Origin: Spisula solida
Taxonomy: Eukaryota; Mollusca; Bivalvia; Venerida; Mactridae
Direction: 5' to 3'
NCBI GenBank assembly: GCA_947247005.1
Contig: OX365948.1
Location: 42,040,601 to 42,104,600, forward strand
Length of the DNA stretch: 64,000 nucleotides
This document shows, one piece after another, positions 36,146-47,580 of this stretch (positions are counted from its first letter, which is position 1; every line of letters begins with the position of its first letter). The position numbers and the translations under genes are program-made. The notes beneath the pieces were generated by a model. That model ran no database searches. It had not been told where the DNA came from and saw only the letters and a program-made list of their open reading frames with translations.

Positions 36146-39100
36146 ATGGGAAATTCGCAAAGTGTTTTCACTGAACAGGAGCTGAATGATTACCAGGTTT
36201 GTTGTTTAGAACGTTTATTTATATCTAATTTATACATTGAGATGTTTATTATCTTACAGTTCTTGATATTTCGTACAAAACAACCCTAAAACAGCCTGAC
36301 CTAATTTGGCGAGTAAACATAGGAAATCGTGATCGTATGATCCCGATTCTCTAAATTTACTCTGTCATGTCATAATTGGTATTTTGAAATGACATAATTT
36401 TTTAACTTGTGAACTCCAATTTATATTGGGTTATAATATCCGGTTGCCTTCTCTCATTGGTCTACAGTAGTCAAATTTACATAGGCGGCTTAATCAGGTC
36501 TATTATATCGCCCGATTTGTGTATCCTCCCGATTTGTATATCATATACAGATCTGTGTATACGTTGATACACAAATCGGGATATGCCATAAGAAAAATAG
36601 GAATAATTTTTTAATGAGGAAAAAGCGCATTTTGTTGCAGAAACAATATACATGTGTATGTAACACATGTTTCAGCACAATAATCATTTGTTATGCCTAT
36701 TAGTGCGTTTCTTGCGTTTTTACATTTTTCCTAACAGGCACATTTAGCAAGATAATTAAAGAAAAAATAAGACGGTTTATCAAAATATGTACATATTCAA
36801 AGATATGCATCAGAGACTTTTTAGTTTAAACAATTCATTGCAATTGTATATTTATGCAATATCCTGATTTGTGTATCAATTGATACACAAATCTGTATAT
36901 GATATACAAATGTGTGTATTATACACAGATCGGGCGATATAATAGACCTGTTAATGTCCGAAATTAAAGCCTGCCACAACAAGACGGCAAGCTTGTCTAT
37001 TGGAGGGACAACTGGAACTGAGGAACACTTCCTTATTAAGTGTGAACTACATTCAAGAGAAAGAGAGGTGCTGTTTGCCAATCTCCACAACATGTTCGGA
37101 ATCAGACAAACAGAGATTACTGAAAAACTCCTCACTACTGGTCAAGACGATCCATGGAAGGAGTTCCGCCAAACTGTCACTAATGAATTAAGCAGTTTTG
37201 TGACGTCAACCAACAGATTTAACACAAACCAATAATTTCCTACAACTTAACGCTGCGCAATTAATAAGTTAAATTGATTAAATTACCTCTACCTGTGAAT
37301 ATGACAAGTACCTGTGAAGATATTGCGGCTACATAAGGCCGAGAACCCACCAACCAGGAGCCTGTCAAATAACCAAACGGCTAGCTAGAGCTTGTTAGCG
37401 CTATGCTAGGAAACGGCTTGATTAAAAAAAGTGCTATGTAGTGGAGGAAGCCTAAAAATTATATAATTCCGGCGAGCGCTCGCTAAAGCAGACCGTTGGG
37501 TAGCAAAGCGCTATCGAGCGCTACTGAAGTGGTCATTATAGACTGTAGTAACGTATCTAATAGAAAATCTTTGTATTATTCATGTAAAGTTGTTAAATCG
37601 TTTGCAACATTCAGAGAACATACCAAATATCACAAGAAATAATGATTTATAAGACTTAAAGTATTTTATGACCTTTGCTACAAGTTGTAGTACAACCAAT
37701 ACTGCCAATCATTGGGTGGAATCCTTTTTTGATAATTGTGCCGGACAGACATCAGATGGCCATCATGTTATTATCTGACAACATTGAGACATGGCCTACC
37801 GGTAGTGACCAAGATTTATCTGGGACCATTATGCTCGATGACTGACTGACATCATACAATCACCAACTGATGCACAACTGGCACCCTTTGTCCAATCATC
37901 GTCAGACTTATACATGATGCCTAGACATTGGAAACATGGACATTGGCCAAGTTTATATCTTCGAGCGTCGGGTGATTTGTGACCCTGGTATTAGTAATTA
38001 ACTAATTATAAAAAGTTTTGATAGATTCATTATTGTCTTTAAGATATTATGATTACAATTTCACCATATTTTGCATGGCTTTAAAAAATGTTGATTGTCT
38101 ATTCAAATTCAGATTACCAATTATTATTACACATTCATTCCATCTCTAAACTGATTATTATCCTATTTTAGTAATTTTAGCCTCTGTGTGTCTTCATATG
38201 TCTTCATGCATTTTCATAGGACTTCTTTCTAAGTATATTATCTTACATAGTTCTTAGTGAATCAGTGGATTAAGTCAATCTAGTTTGTTATTGGTTGTTA
38301 TTATTTCTTAAATGGTTATCATACTTTTCTTTCAAGTTTTAATTGAATTATCAGAGGTGCGAAATGCTTTACATATCCAGCCTGATATGTTTGGTTTAAG
38401 TAAATTGATTGGCTTCTCAGATTGAGTGAATTACTCTGTCTGCTAGACTTAAGGGTTACCTTATAAAAATGGACTTAATTTTAGACATGATAAAGACAGA
38501 ACCTTGTATAACATAATTCGATAAGAGATAATACATAGTACAGTATCTTTGTGAAGTATAGACTTTGTGCATTTCATTTAATTTGATAACTTTGTGACTC
38601 TGTGAAATAATTAATATCTTTGTGATATATCTGAACTCTGTGAATATAAACTGTGTGATTGTTATTGCTACGACTCATTAAAATTAGTAAACTACAGCCG
38701 GCTTTGTGATCTCGGAACATTTATTGTACTTGCAACTGTGGACATACAGTTAAACGTCCAGCAATAAACACGATTGGTTGATCAATACCAGAACAGCAGC
38801 GTACACCCCTGCACTGTTCACTTGAATTTGTGAAAGTAGTAGACAACTGAAAAGCGGTCTAAGTTCTCTAACTATCTTCATAAAAAAGACAATACCAAGA
38901 TGAACTCAAATTAATGTAGGTCTTCTGATCCTTTATTTCAATGATTTGTTACTTTTTTCAGGAGCTCACCTATTTCACAAAGAAAGAAATTCTTCAGTAA
39001 GTATTGTTTTGTGAAATAACGTACCGGTAAGATTAAGGTCTTGATAAGGTAGTCTATACATGTATTATTTTAAAAACGCTGTTTGAGCATTAATATAGTA

Positions 39101-42100
39101 ATAATACTGATATGTTAACTAAAGAACCTATGGTTGTAGTACAGGGGTTGTTGAGCATTAATATAGTAATAATACTGATATGGTAACTAAAGAACCTATG
39201 GTTGTAGTACATGTGTTGTTGAGCATGAATATACTAATAATACTGATATGTTAACTAAAGAACCTATGGTTGTAGTACAGGGGTTGTTGAGCATTAATAT
39301 AGTAATAATACTGATATGGTAACTAAAGAACCTATGGTTGTAGTACAGGGGTTGTTGAGCATGAATATAGTAATAATACTGATATGGTAACTAAAGAACC
39401 TATGGTTGTAGTACATGTGTTGTTGAGCATGAATATAGTAATAATACTGATATGGTAACTAAAGAACCTATGGTTGTAGTACAGGGGTTGTTGAGCATGA
39501 ATATAGCAATAATACTGATATGGTAACTAAAGAACCTATGGTTGTAGTACATGTGTTGTTGAGCATTAATATAGTAATAATACTGATGTGGTAACTAAAG
39601 AACCTATGGTTGTAGTACAGGGGTTGTTGAGCATGAATATAGTAATAATACTGATATGATAACTAAAGAACCTATGGTTGTAGTACAGGGGTTGGTGAGC
39701 ATTAATATAGTAATAATACTGATATGATAACTAAAGAACCTATGGTTGTAGTACAGGGGTTGGTGAGCATGAATATAGTAATAATACTGATATGATAACT
39801 AAAGAACCTATGGTTGTAGTACAGGGGTTGTTGAGCATTATATAGTAATAATACTGATATGATAACTAAAGAACCTATGGTTGTAGTACAGGGGTTGTTG
39901 AGCATTAATATAGTAATAATACTGATATGATAACTAAAGAACCTATGGTTGTAGTACAGGGTTTGTTGAGCATTAATATAGTAATAATACTGATATGGTA
40001 ACCAGGCCTTTCCCCAGAAATTTTTTAAGGCGCTGGGGCAATGTTGGGATTTGTGCTTAAGGAGATCGTTAAGAATGGCTGTAATGTTTAGAAGAGAAAA
40101 ATGCATGGTTGACCATAATTTATAGGCTGGTTTAAGCACTTTTTACATTATAAAGGCCATACTCTTTAAAATAACACAATACTTACCCAAAATATTGGCA
40201 CCCATAGTGATTTAAAGACACCATACTAGGATTTAAGGCGCTGGGGGAAACCCTAATCTGGATTTAAGGCGCTGGGGTACCACAGTGCCTTCTGCCCCTG
40301 GGGAAGGGCCTGGTAACTAAAGAACCTATGGGTGTAGTACAGGGGTTGTTATTGCTACGATAGGTAACTGTATAGTAACTGGTTACTTACTTCTAGAACA
40401 AAATGATTACGTTGATTGTTTGAGGTTGTTGCTCTATGGAGTGCCACGCTGAAGAGGTTGCACTGTATGTGTATTTAATTTATCTGAGTTTCATTAAGAT
40501 GCATTTTTGTTCACTATCATATTCTTCACCTTAATGATTGTTGTATGGGAACTTGACTAACCACTGATGTATGAGGAATGATTAAACTGATATCTACAAT
40601 GTACTAAAAGTAATCTAAATCATTTGTTTACAACCTAGAGTCAAGTAAATGTTTTATGTTTAATTAAATGTCATTCTGTTTATTTACAGTGTATTTAAGA
40701 GATTTGCACAGTTGAATCAAGATGCTGTCGGACAAGACAAGAATGCTAAATTGAAACGAGATGAAATATTGGACCTTCCGGAACTGAAAGTAAGCTTTGC
40801 TGACAATTAGTAACTTACTTAATTAATTCACATGTTAGTTGTTTTGGTCTGATGGATTTTTGGTTTGGCAGGTTTTTAGCATTGCATTCTAGTTATACTT
40901 CTGTCAGAGACTTTGAGTCGTTAAAATCTCTAATAATCACATTAATTATTTGATGAGTGGGTGTTTCACTTTTTACTCAAGTCAGCCTGTCTGCTGTACT
41001 CTAAAAAATTCAAAATCGGTACTTTTGTAAAAATAGCATGTGTTCGGGGGGACTCCCTGACAATCTCACTTATAAAAAGAATCCTTATTATTGTCTCATT
41101 TATGTACATTTGTACATCTACAAGCATAAAACTGTACACAGTAAAACAATGTACAATACCATTCATTATCGAATTATAAGAGACATAAAAACTCTTTAAA
41201 GCACCATATTAACAAAATTATCACATTACTAAATTTAAGTATTGTATGTATTTGGTCCAGACATGATTATATGTTGGTGTTCAACAGTTGATACTATCAT
41301 ACTAGTGATGTACCGATTATCAGATAACATTGATTAGTTGCTTGCAGAAATCAGCCGATTCCGATGATTGACGTCATTCAACCATAATCGATCATCAGAT
41401 AATTATAAGGAAATGTTAAACAAGACTTCTTTAATAAAAAATTTGCTGGGAAAATTCAAAGCATGGAAGTTTCAACCAACTGAAAGCCTATTAGAACTAA
41501 TTTCTTCAAACTCAAGGCAGGGCTCGACACTAACACTGGTCCGCTGGTCCGAGACAAGTGAAAATCCAGAAGGACCTGTGAAAATTCTGAAAGACCAGTA
41601 ACTGCCCTATTTGCAAATTGGGCACTTTTGCCCTGTCGGACCAGTGGCCAAAATAGTTAGTGTCTAGGCCTGCAAGGTAGTAAAACGTCTACCGAAAATC
41701 ATCGATTTTAACTAATCTTTTTTCGCGACTTGGGAAGTAGGAAAACAGGCATCAGCTCACTGCGTGTTCAGTCACTGTCCTGCGGATTATTAATCGGAAA
41801 AACGCATCAGAAGTGCCAGTCGATTCTAGCTGATGATCGATTATGATTTGCAACCGATGTCCCATCACTAGTTGATACTAAATGTGACATTAGTTTACTT
41901 TCCATTGCAGGTAAATCCATTCAAGGACAGGATTTGTCAAGTATTTTCATCTAGTAAAGATGGGGATATGACCTTTGAGGATTTCCTTGATATGATGTCT
42001 GTATTCAGTGACAATGCACCAAAAAGTGTCAAAGTAGAATATGCCTTCAGAATATATGGTAAGGAAATATTTAGTTTTGAAAATAAGTATAATAATTGAA

Positions 42101-44549
42101 TAATAGGAGCTGCAGTTCCTTTGCTGCATTTGTAACCCAGGGATGTAAATTTGATTTCCAGTTGTGGCAGGTCCACACCCTTCCATGATAATTTGGCAAT
42201 ATAGCTTTTCTAAAAACATTTTCGTCCATATGTGAAGAATTTGCTGGTTAGTGGTGGATCAGTAAGTTAGTACTGGTTCGAATATGAAGTGGCAACCATA
42301 TGTAACAGAAAAATTGCCGAATAATCAGACTTTGTCTACAATTATTTTGATGATTGCAGATTTTGATGAGGATGATATGATATCTAGCAGAGATTTAAAG
42401 GAGGTTGTGGACAGATTAACTGGAGATCAGAGATTGGATGATGAAGATATGCAACAGCTTATTGATAATGTAAGTTGAGTTATTTTCATGCTCCTTTAAT
42501 GCAAAAGAAAGTACTGCTGTATTCATGCAAGTATTTCCTGCACTTTTATCAGCCCTGAATCGTAGTTCACAGTTGAATACGTCCTTTACACAGTTTTATA
42601 CATCTAGGTGCTTGCTAGTTAAATTATTATACCAAGTACCTACCTATCTGATGTCTGACATTCAGGGCTTCCTCTGGAGAATATTTAGCTTTCGCCACTA
42701 CATTCGTCAAATGAAAAAAGTTGTCGCCACTTTAGCGCCACTTGGGCCAAATCTTTTCTCAAGATTTCTAATATATATTTGACTTCATGTATATGTATTA
42801 AAAACAACAATAATGAATAGCTGTTTTGAAACTGGGAAACTATGTTTAAGCACTAAAATATTGCATTCCTTTTGTTTCTCTAATCTTCAGTGAAATTTTG
42901 ATTTCAAATCAAGAGGCTATACAAATGATGACCAGATCACTTGTACTGGCACATTTACAGTTACTAAGTTCATGAAATAAAGTTCAGTTCAGTTCATTAA
43001 GTAGTCTGATAGATCAATTAGGCAGACTGGCCCATGCTCACTGTAATAATTATTTCTTTCATTCATTACTTGACTTATCAAACTTTCAAGTTTCTCGTTG
43101 AAACAATTTTTACAAGTGTTAAAATTTCAACAATAAAGCAATCTAACATCATTAACTGCCAATGAGACCCATTGATCAAACAATGTCACATTTAAATTCC
43201 GGAATCAGAAAATGTGCTAAAATGTGGTCTCTAATGAGCCAAATAAGCTTGTCCTTGACTTATGAGTGACACTTAAATACTGTAAATGTGGATTTTTAAC
43301 TGGTCGAAAAGTAAACAAATTTTTATTTTTATACATGTATTAAGCGCATGAATGAATGAGGAAATATTAGCAGTTTTGTATATTGTGTTGTTTGTAGGCC
43401 AAAATTTACGCTAGAGGAAATATTAGCGAATTTTGTAAAATATTCAAACATGCCAATAATTTCAAATTGCTGACTTAACAAGTTATATTACAGTAAAACA
43501 TAAAAAACACTTAACTTATTATTATTATGCCCCCCCCCCCATCTTTAATGAGGGGGTATATTGCTCTGCACTTCGGTCAGTCTGTAGATCGGTAGACCAA
43601 ATGGTTCCCATTCAATATTTTCAAGAATGCTTTGCCCTAGGATCTTCAAACTTCACCTGGAGGTTAGTCATCAACTGTAGATGAACCCTATTGATTTTGA
43701 GGTCAAAGGTCAAGGTTACTGTGACCTTCACCATTTCTGACTATTGGGCTGCCATTGTGGCATACAAGTTTTACCAACATCTCTTATTTACAGATATTTG
43801 AAGAAGCAGATCTGGATGATGATGACTCACTGTCGTTTGCTGAGTTCGAACATGTGATATCAAAAGCCCCAGATTTCGTTAAGTAAGTATTCAATACTTT
43901 AAAATTATTATTTTTTGTGGGTATCAAATTTCATGAGCTAACTTTTTGGATTTAAGATATAAGAAGGAATCCCCTTGGTTACCGTTTACATACTTGTGTA
44001 TATCATTAATCATTGGGATTAGATTTTTGGTCTTATTTATCTTTATTTTGTAAATTTCGGTAACAGGCTTATTTAAACTCAGTGGTAACGCACTGGGACC
44101 GTCAATCCAGAGGTCGTGGGTTCAATCCCCGGCATGGTAACTGGACTTGTCAGAAATATTTATAATATTTCCCGCTGTATCTGACCGTATGTACTGTGAA
44201 GTATCTGGATAAAGGTGCCAGGAAGCTTTGTATCGGTGTTATACACCGGACACATTTAAGAACCAGGCTGTCTATTCGAATTAAGAGCTAAGTGCACTTC
44301 TTCAGCGCCAGACATGCCTGTATCTAATATCTCTCTCTCCCTTAAGGAGCTTTCTCTCAGTCTGTGCCTCTGGTCAGATTATGCTGTATCTGCACTAGTA
44401 GAGGATGCACCTGCGCCCTTGTGTCTGCAACACTATAATGTAAAGTGCCTTTGAACGTGTGTTTGCATGAAAAAGTCGCTATTTCAATCTGGTATATTTA
44501 TGTAATATTTTGTTTAATTTATTTCAGCTCATTCAGGATACGTTTATAA
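36146..44549 (+). CDS. CIB1: Calcium- and integrin-binding protein (CIB1/CIB2-like), complete
   Basis: EF-hand adaptor of the CIB family; relatives bind integrin tails and, for CIB2, mechanotransduction channel subunits. Exons: 36146-36196, 38962-38996, 40690-40789, 41911-42058, 42360-42469, 43794-43882, 44528-44549. Together 555 nt, 184 aa (family 185-191), phases consistent. Seen: [17 protein letters not shown] with a Gly2 myristoylation context; [49 protein letters not shown]; a third EF loop D112-D123 ([12 protein letters not shown], ending in Asp rather than Glu, as in CIB proteins); a fourth loop D154-E165 ([12 protein letters not shown]); and the terminal APDFVNSFRIRL. The VFSDNAP and [18 protein letters not shown] stretches look closer to CIB1 than CIB2, but orthology needs a tree. 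The acceptor of exon 6 abuts a dispersed repeat. Confidence 0.93.
36485..36955. mobile_element. Long-TIR foldback element
   Basis: The left text 'caggtctattatatcgcccg', then 'atttgtgtat', is mirrored by the right text 'atacacagatcgggcgatat', then 'aatagacctg'. The arms are about 75 bp and include sub-palindromes such as 'gtgtatcaattgatacac'. In CIB intron 1, directly next to a LINE tail. Confidence 0.75.
36956..37235 (+). mobile_element. LINE reverse-transcriptase C-terminal remnant
   Basis: The frame reads [20 protein letters not shown] and continues to a stop at 37233-37235. This resembles the His/Cys zinc-knuckle-like end of LINE ORF2 proteins, where 'HFLLxCPLY' patterns are common. Only about 90 codons remain, fused to the preceding inverted-repeat element. 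In CIB intron 1. Confidence 0.6.
37236..38961. other. CIB intron 1, distal part
   Basis: No exon was seen. Near 37380-37530 there is a cluster of AGCGCT palindromes ('gcgagcgctcgc', 'gcgctatcgagcgctac') of unknown origin. Confidence 0.45.
39080..40002. repeat. 68-bp tandem array, about 13-14 copies
   Basis: The unit contains 'gagcattaatatagtaataa', 'tactgatatggtaactaaag' and 'aacctatggttgtagtacag'. 'gagcat' recurs every 68 bp from 39085 to 39969. Copies are more than 90% alike, so expansion is recent. In CIB intron 2. The array is broken by the element at 40003-40312 and resumes for part of a unit to about 40350. Confidence 0.9.
40003..40312 (-). mobile_element. CAGGCC...GGCCTG MITE, copy 2 (TSD GTAAC), inserted in the 68-bp array
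   Basis: Ends CAGGCCTTTCCCCAG and CTGGGGAAGGGCCTG. GTAAC at 39998-40002 and 40313-40317 is an exact target duplication, and the interrupted 68-bp unit continues on the other side. Shares the 'ttaaggcgctgggg' interior with 4116-4413, in opposite orientation. Confidence 0.9.
41303..41870. mobile_element. hAT-like element with TAGTGATG ends, hosting a nested insertion
   Basis: The left end 'tagtgatgtaccgat' mirrors the right end 'accgatgtcccatcacta'. Inner mirrors 'aatcgatcatcagat' and 'gctgatgatcgatt' also pair. TAGTGATG-type ends are seen in hAT elements. No transposase frame remains. A second element (41518-41672) sits inside. Located in CIB intron 3, just before exon 4. Confidence 0.7.
41518..41672. 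mobile_element. CAGGGC...GGCCTG MITE with TSD CAAGG, nested
   Basis: The left end CAGGGCTCGACACTAAC is mirrored by GTTAGTGTCTAGGCCTG. CAAGG flanks both sides (41513-41517 and 41673-41677). 155 bp. The interior repeats 'ggtccg' and 'ggaccagt'. Confidence 0.85.
42470..43529. other. CIB intron 5, proximal part
   Basis: No exon or clear repeat was recognised. The intron continues into the dispersed repeat that runs up to exon 6. Confidence 0.4.
43530..43793. repeat. Dispersed 'ggtcaaaggtcaaggt' repeat abutting CIB exon 6
   Basis: Starts with a C-run ('gcccccccccccc') and 'gagggggtatattgctctgc'. It contains 'gaggtcaaaggtcaaggtta' and ends 'acaagttttaccaacatctc', then 'ttatttacag'. Related copies are at 46145-46392 and, more diverged, about 26470-26740. 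Its last bases supply the pyrimidine tract and AG of the exon 6 acceptor. Confidence 0.7.
44066..44497 (+). mobile_element. tRNA-derived SINE, copy 2
   Basis: Same head ('actcagtggtaacgcactgg', B box 'gggttcaatcccc') and body as 15964-16362, plus about 30 bp absent from copy 1 ('cgcccttgtgtctgcaacac'). The 5' end of the tRNA head is decayed. In CIB intron 6, ending about 30 bp before the last exon. Confidence 0.85.
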
Positions 44550-44870
44550 GGAAACAAGACTGTGAATACGATGAACAATCAGAGGAAATCCACATCGCAA
44601 ACTTTCATACATTCCATTGTTATACCTTAGTGATAGACATTTACTTACTAAACAGGTCATTTAAAGTTCTAAGTCTTGTGTTCAATGGAGACATCGCATA
44701 ATATTTCCCAGGACCTTTTTTCCAATTATTGAGAAATTCAAGCATGATTTGCATTTTGAAAATTCAAGTATGACTTCTGGCCAGATTTGAAAATGGCAGA
44801 AATGAAAGTTGTGTTAGCTGTCATAAAAGCAGATAAACCATGGTGAAATGCTTTACAATATCTACAAATA
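44550..44870. other. CIB 3' UTR region
   Basis: Follows the CIB stop codon. No canonical AATAAA was noticed in this short part, so the transcript end is unknown. Confidence 0.35.
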
Positions 44871-45008
44871 CAGGCCTTAATAAGTCCGCTCGTCCTGCCC
44901 AATTTTTTTTCCTTCTTTATTTATATAGCAGGACAAGTAAGATTTTGGGGTTTTCTTATTTGTCTATATTGCAGGACGACTGCTTTTAAAAATATTTGTT
45001 GAGGCCTG
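44871..45008. mobile_element. CAGGCC...GGCCTG MITE, 138 bp (TSD AAATA)
   Basis: Begins CAGGCCTTAATAA, ends TTGTTGAGGCCTG, and is flanked by AAATA on both sides (44866-44870 and 45009-45013). Inner mirror 'cgtcctgc' and 'gcaggacg'. Confidence 0.8.
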
Positions 45009-46484
45009 AAATAACATATTAGAAATATCAGCATTGTATTTTCTGGAATTTCTTTTGTCAGTTAAATTCGGAAAAAGAGGCTTTTTGTAATTGGCAAGCC
45101 ACTCAATATTGGCCTCTATTTATTTAAAGAGGAAAAGAGGCCCTGACAAAATCAATGTTGTTTAAGAAATGAAGTTTGACATGTTCATATAACATATGTC
45201 AGGTATATTAAAAATGTTAAGAAATCTGTTTTTATCAATACATGAACATGTATTTTGGGTATGTTTCAGTGTAAAAGTTGAACATAATTTTCATGTTTGA
45301 CTCAAAATCTATTTCTTTTGTTTTATTCCATGCCAATATGTGATGCAATAATTGTTGTATGAAATGGTTGTGATTTTTATGTGAATTATGTTAAAAGTTT
45401 CATTGATAAGGTTTCAGTAGTATGTTTTTATTTTGGACTTTTTGTCTTGTCATAGATTTTTTTACTTTTTTAAGACAAATTTGTTCGAAGATAATATTCC
45501 TTTAAATCAATTTGATGTCCTGATTGTATAAAATTTACCTTTGAAACAAAACTATGTGCAGTATTTATGAAGATTGCCGAATCTTCAGACTTTAGTACTT
45601 CCAGTATACAGAATGATAATTGGTGCCAACGTAAACAGCGGTCCTACTTCACAAGAAGAATTGACATAATTTTGCTGCAGAAAATAAAAGATAATAGTAT
45701 TTGATGAAAATGTTACAAGTATTAAAATGTTATGGTCATTAAAAATATCATTAGTTGAATATTTATGATAGAACAATGTTTGAAGCATACTTTGGGTGTG
45801 TTCTTATGGCACCTGAAATAGATTTGCATCTTATTTTATGATTGTTAACTTATTATACTCCAGTGAAGTCAGTAGTACCCCTGATAAACTCAAAACGTAT
45901 AAAATTAAATTATTTCTACATTCAGCAATCATGTCATTGATTCTCGTAGCGCAATAGGTATAAAACTGTATCGTGAATGAGTAAACATCATAAATATTAT
46001 CATTCTTTTTAAAAAAAAGTAAATTTGAAAAAAAAATAAAGAAAACATGACATGATAATCTAGTAATTGATTTGTTGGTCTTCTTCATGCAAGTTTTAAA
46101 TGTTATCTGATAATTCATTAAATATTGCTAGAGTAGATTTTTATTATGCTATGTATGTAAGATTTACTGGAAGCAGGTATATTGCTTTGTACATGTTAGT
46201 CTGTAGACCAAACAATTTCTCATCAATAACTCAAAAACTGTTGGGCCTAGGATCTTAAAGCTTTACTGAAGGATGGTAACATCAGTAGATGGATCCTATT
46301 GCTTTTAAGGTCAAAGTCACCAAAACATCAAACATTAATGACAATTTGGCTGTCATGGGCCATACATGTTTTACAAACATTTATCATAGATATTGCTACA
46401 CTTTGCACTGTACATATATAGTTTATTTATCCATTCTGTATTCCTGATTATAGTACACCATGTCTGCCATTGTATTTGTAGGGT
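45009..46484. other. Intergenic stretch
   Basis: Contains a decayed relative of the 237-bp MITE (about 45580-45885) and a copy of the 'ggtcaaaggtca' repeat (46145-46392). No gene was recognised. Confidence 0.45.
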
Positions 46485-46600
46485 TAACGCATGCTTTTTC
46501 GGGCTATAACATCTGCAGAGTCCCGAGGGACGGTTGGTACTTGTGCGCCAACGCTCCCGAGGGACTCTGCATATGTTATAACGCGAAAAACATGCGTAAA
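46485..46600. repeat. Hairpin, about 43-bp arms
   Basis: The left text 'acgcatgctttttcgggcta', then 'gcagagtcccgaggga', is mirrored by 'tcccgagggactctgc', then 'gcgaaaaacatgcgt', around a 24-bp loop. Higher GC than the surroundings; likely a foldback transposon. Confidence 0.75.
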
Positions 46601-46892
46601 CGCTATTATAGCATAAAAGACATCAATTAATGCGTTTGTATTTCAAAATAATGATATTTTGGCAGAATCTTTGTTTACGCATGGTTTTTGTCTTGTTAGC
46701 GTATGGGCAAAATCACATGATTATGGATTTCATTGTATTCTCAGATATGGTTATATCATGTTTAGATAAGCTAGTGTGTGCTCTAGTTTGTCAAAATATT
46801 AAAAAATATTGTTTCTTGTAACACTTCCCTATAATTCACTTCTGGCTGGCTGAAAATCTTTATATTTTATACAGTAATACTTACGTTTCAAT

Positions 46893-47061
46893 AATATGCT
46901 CACCTCTAGGACCCATGATAACTGGTCTCATGATTGATTTGGTCTTAATATCGAGATTAAAAAATGAAGGCTGCAGTGAAAATTTACCTGTAGAGTGTGG
47001 TCTTAATATTAAGGTGGTCTTATTCTTGAAGGGATCTTTATGTGAGGTTTAACTGAACCCT
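46893..47061. repeat. Dispersed 'ttggtcttaatat' repeat, copy 2
   Basis: Related to 22163-22345. Alternating 'ggtcttaatat' phrases end with 'tgtgaggtttaactg'. Confidence 0.5.
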
Positions 47062-47279
47062 ATTATGCAGAAGTTTGATTCAACAGTGTTCAGAATATTT
47101 TGGTAAAGGGGAATTTGAATGTTATTAAGATATTGATTTCCGAAATATGTAACGGGTGCATGTATTTTGTATTAGTTCATTTTGTGTGTGTTCAGGATTT
47201 TTTTTATTAAATGTATATCATTTTTGTGCTCCCTCACCACTGGGCATGTGTAAAAGTAGTTTGAAAAGGTTTTGGGCCT

Positions 47280-47580
47280 TGGGTCTTTTATAAGTTAAAA
47301 CAAGACTGCGTTCAATAAACGCTTATGCCCTTGTGGAAGCCTTGTCTATAAATAAGTCCAAAATTAGGTCAAGGTGAAGGTCAAAATGGGGTTAGGTGAT
47401 ACAGGTGTGTGGAGAGTGTTCATATACAACATCCATGCAAGTATTAAAGCTTTGTAGCAAGCCATATTAATGCTAGAAGAAACGGTCAATTTGGGTTAAC
47501 CAGGACGAACGAACGCACGAACGGACGGACAGGTGCATCACTATATGCCTCCCGATCTATCGATACAGGGGCATAAAAAT
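47280..47580. repeat. Repeat-like block with (GGAC/GAAC) runs
   Basis: Contains 'aggtcaaggtgaaggtcaaa' and 'gacgaacgaacgcacgaacg', then 'gacggac'. The style matches short-period tails of dispersed bivalve repeats (inference). Only one copy was seen here. Confidence 0.4.

Noticed and set aside
39080..40002. CRISPR-like regular repeat array
   Set aside because: The 68-bp units are contiguous with no unique spacers, lie in an animal intron and have no associated genes. It is an ordinary minisatellite.
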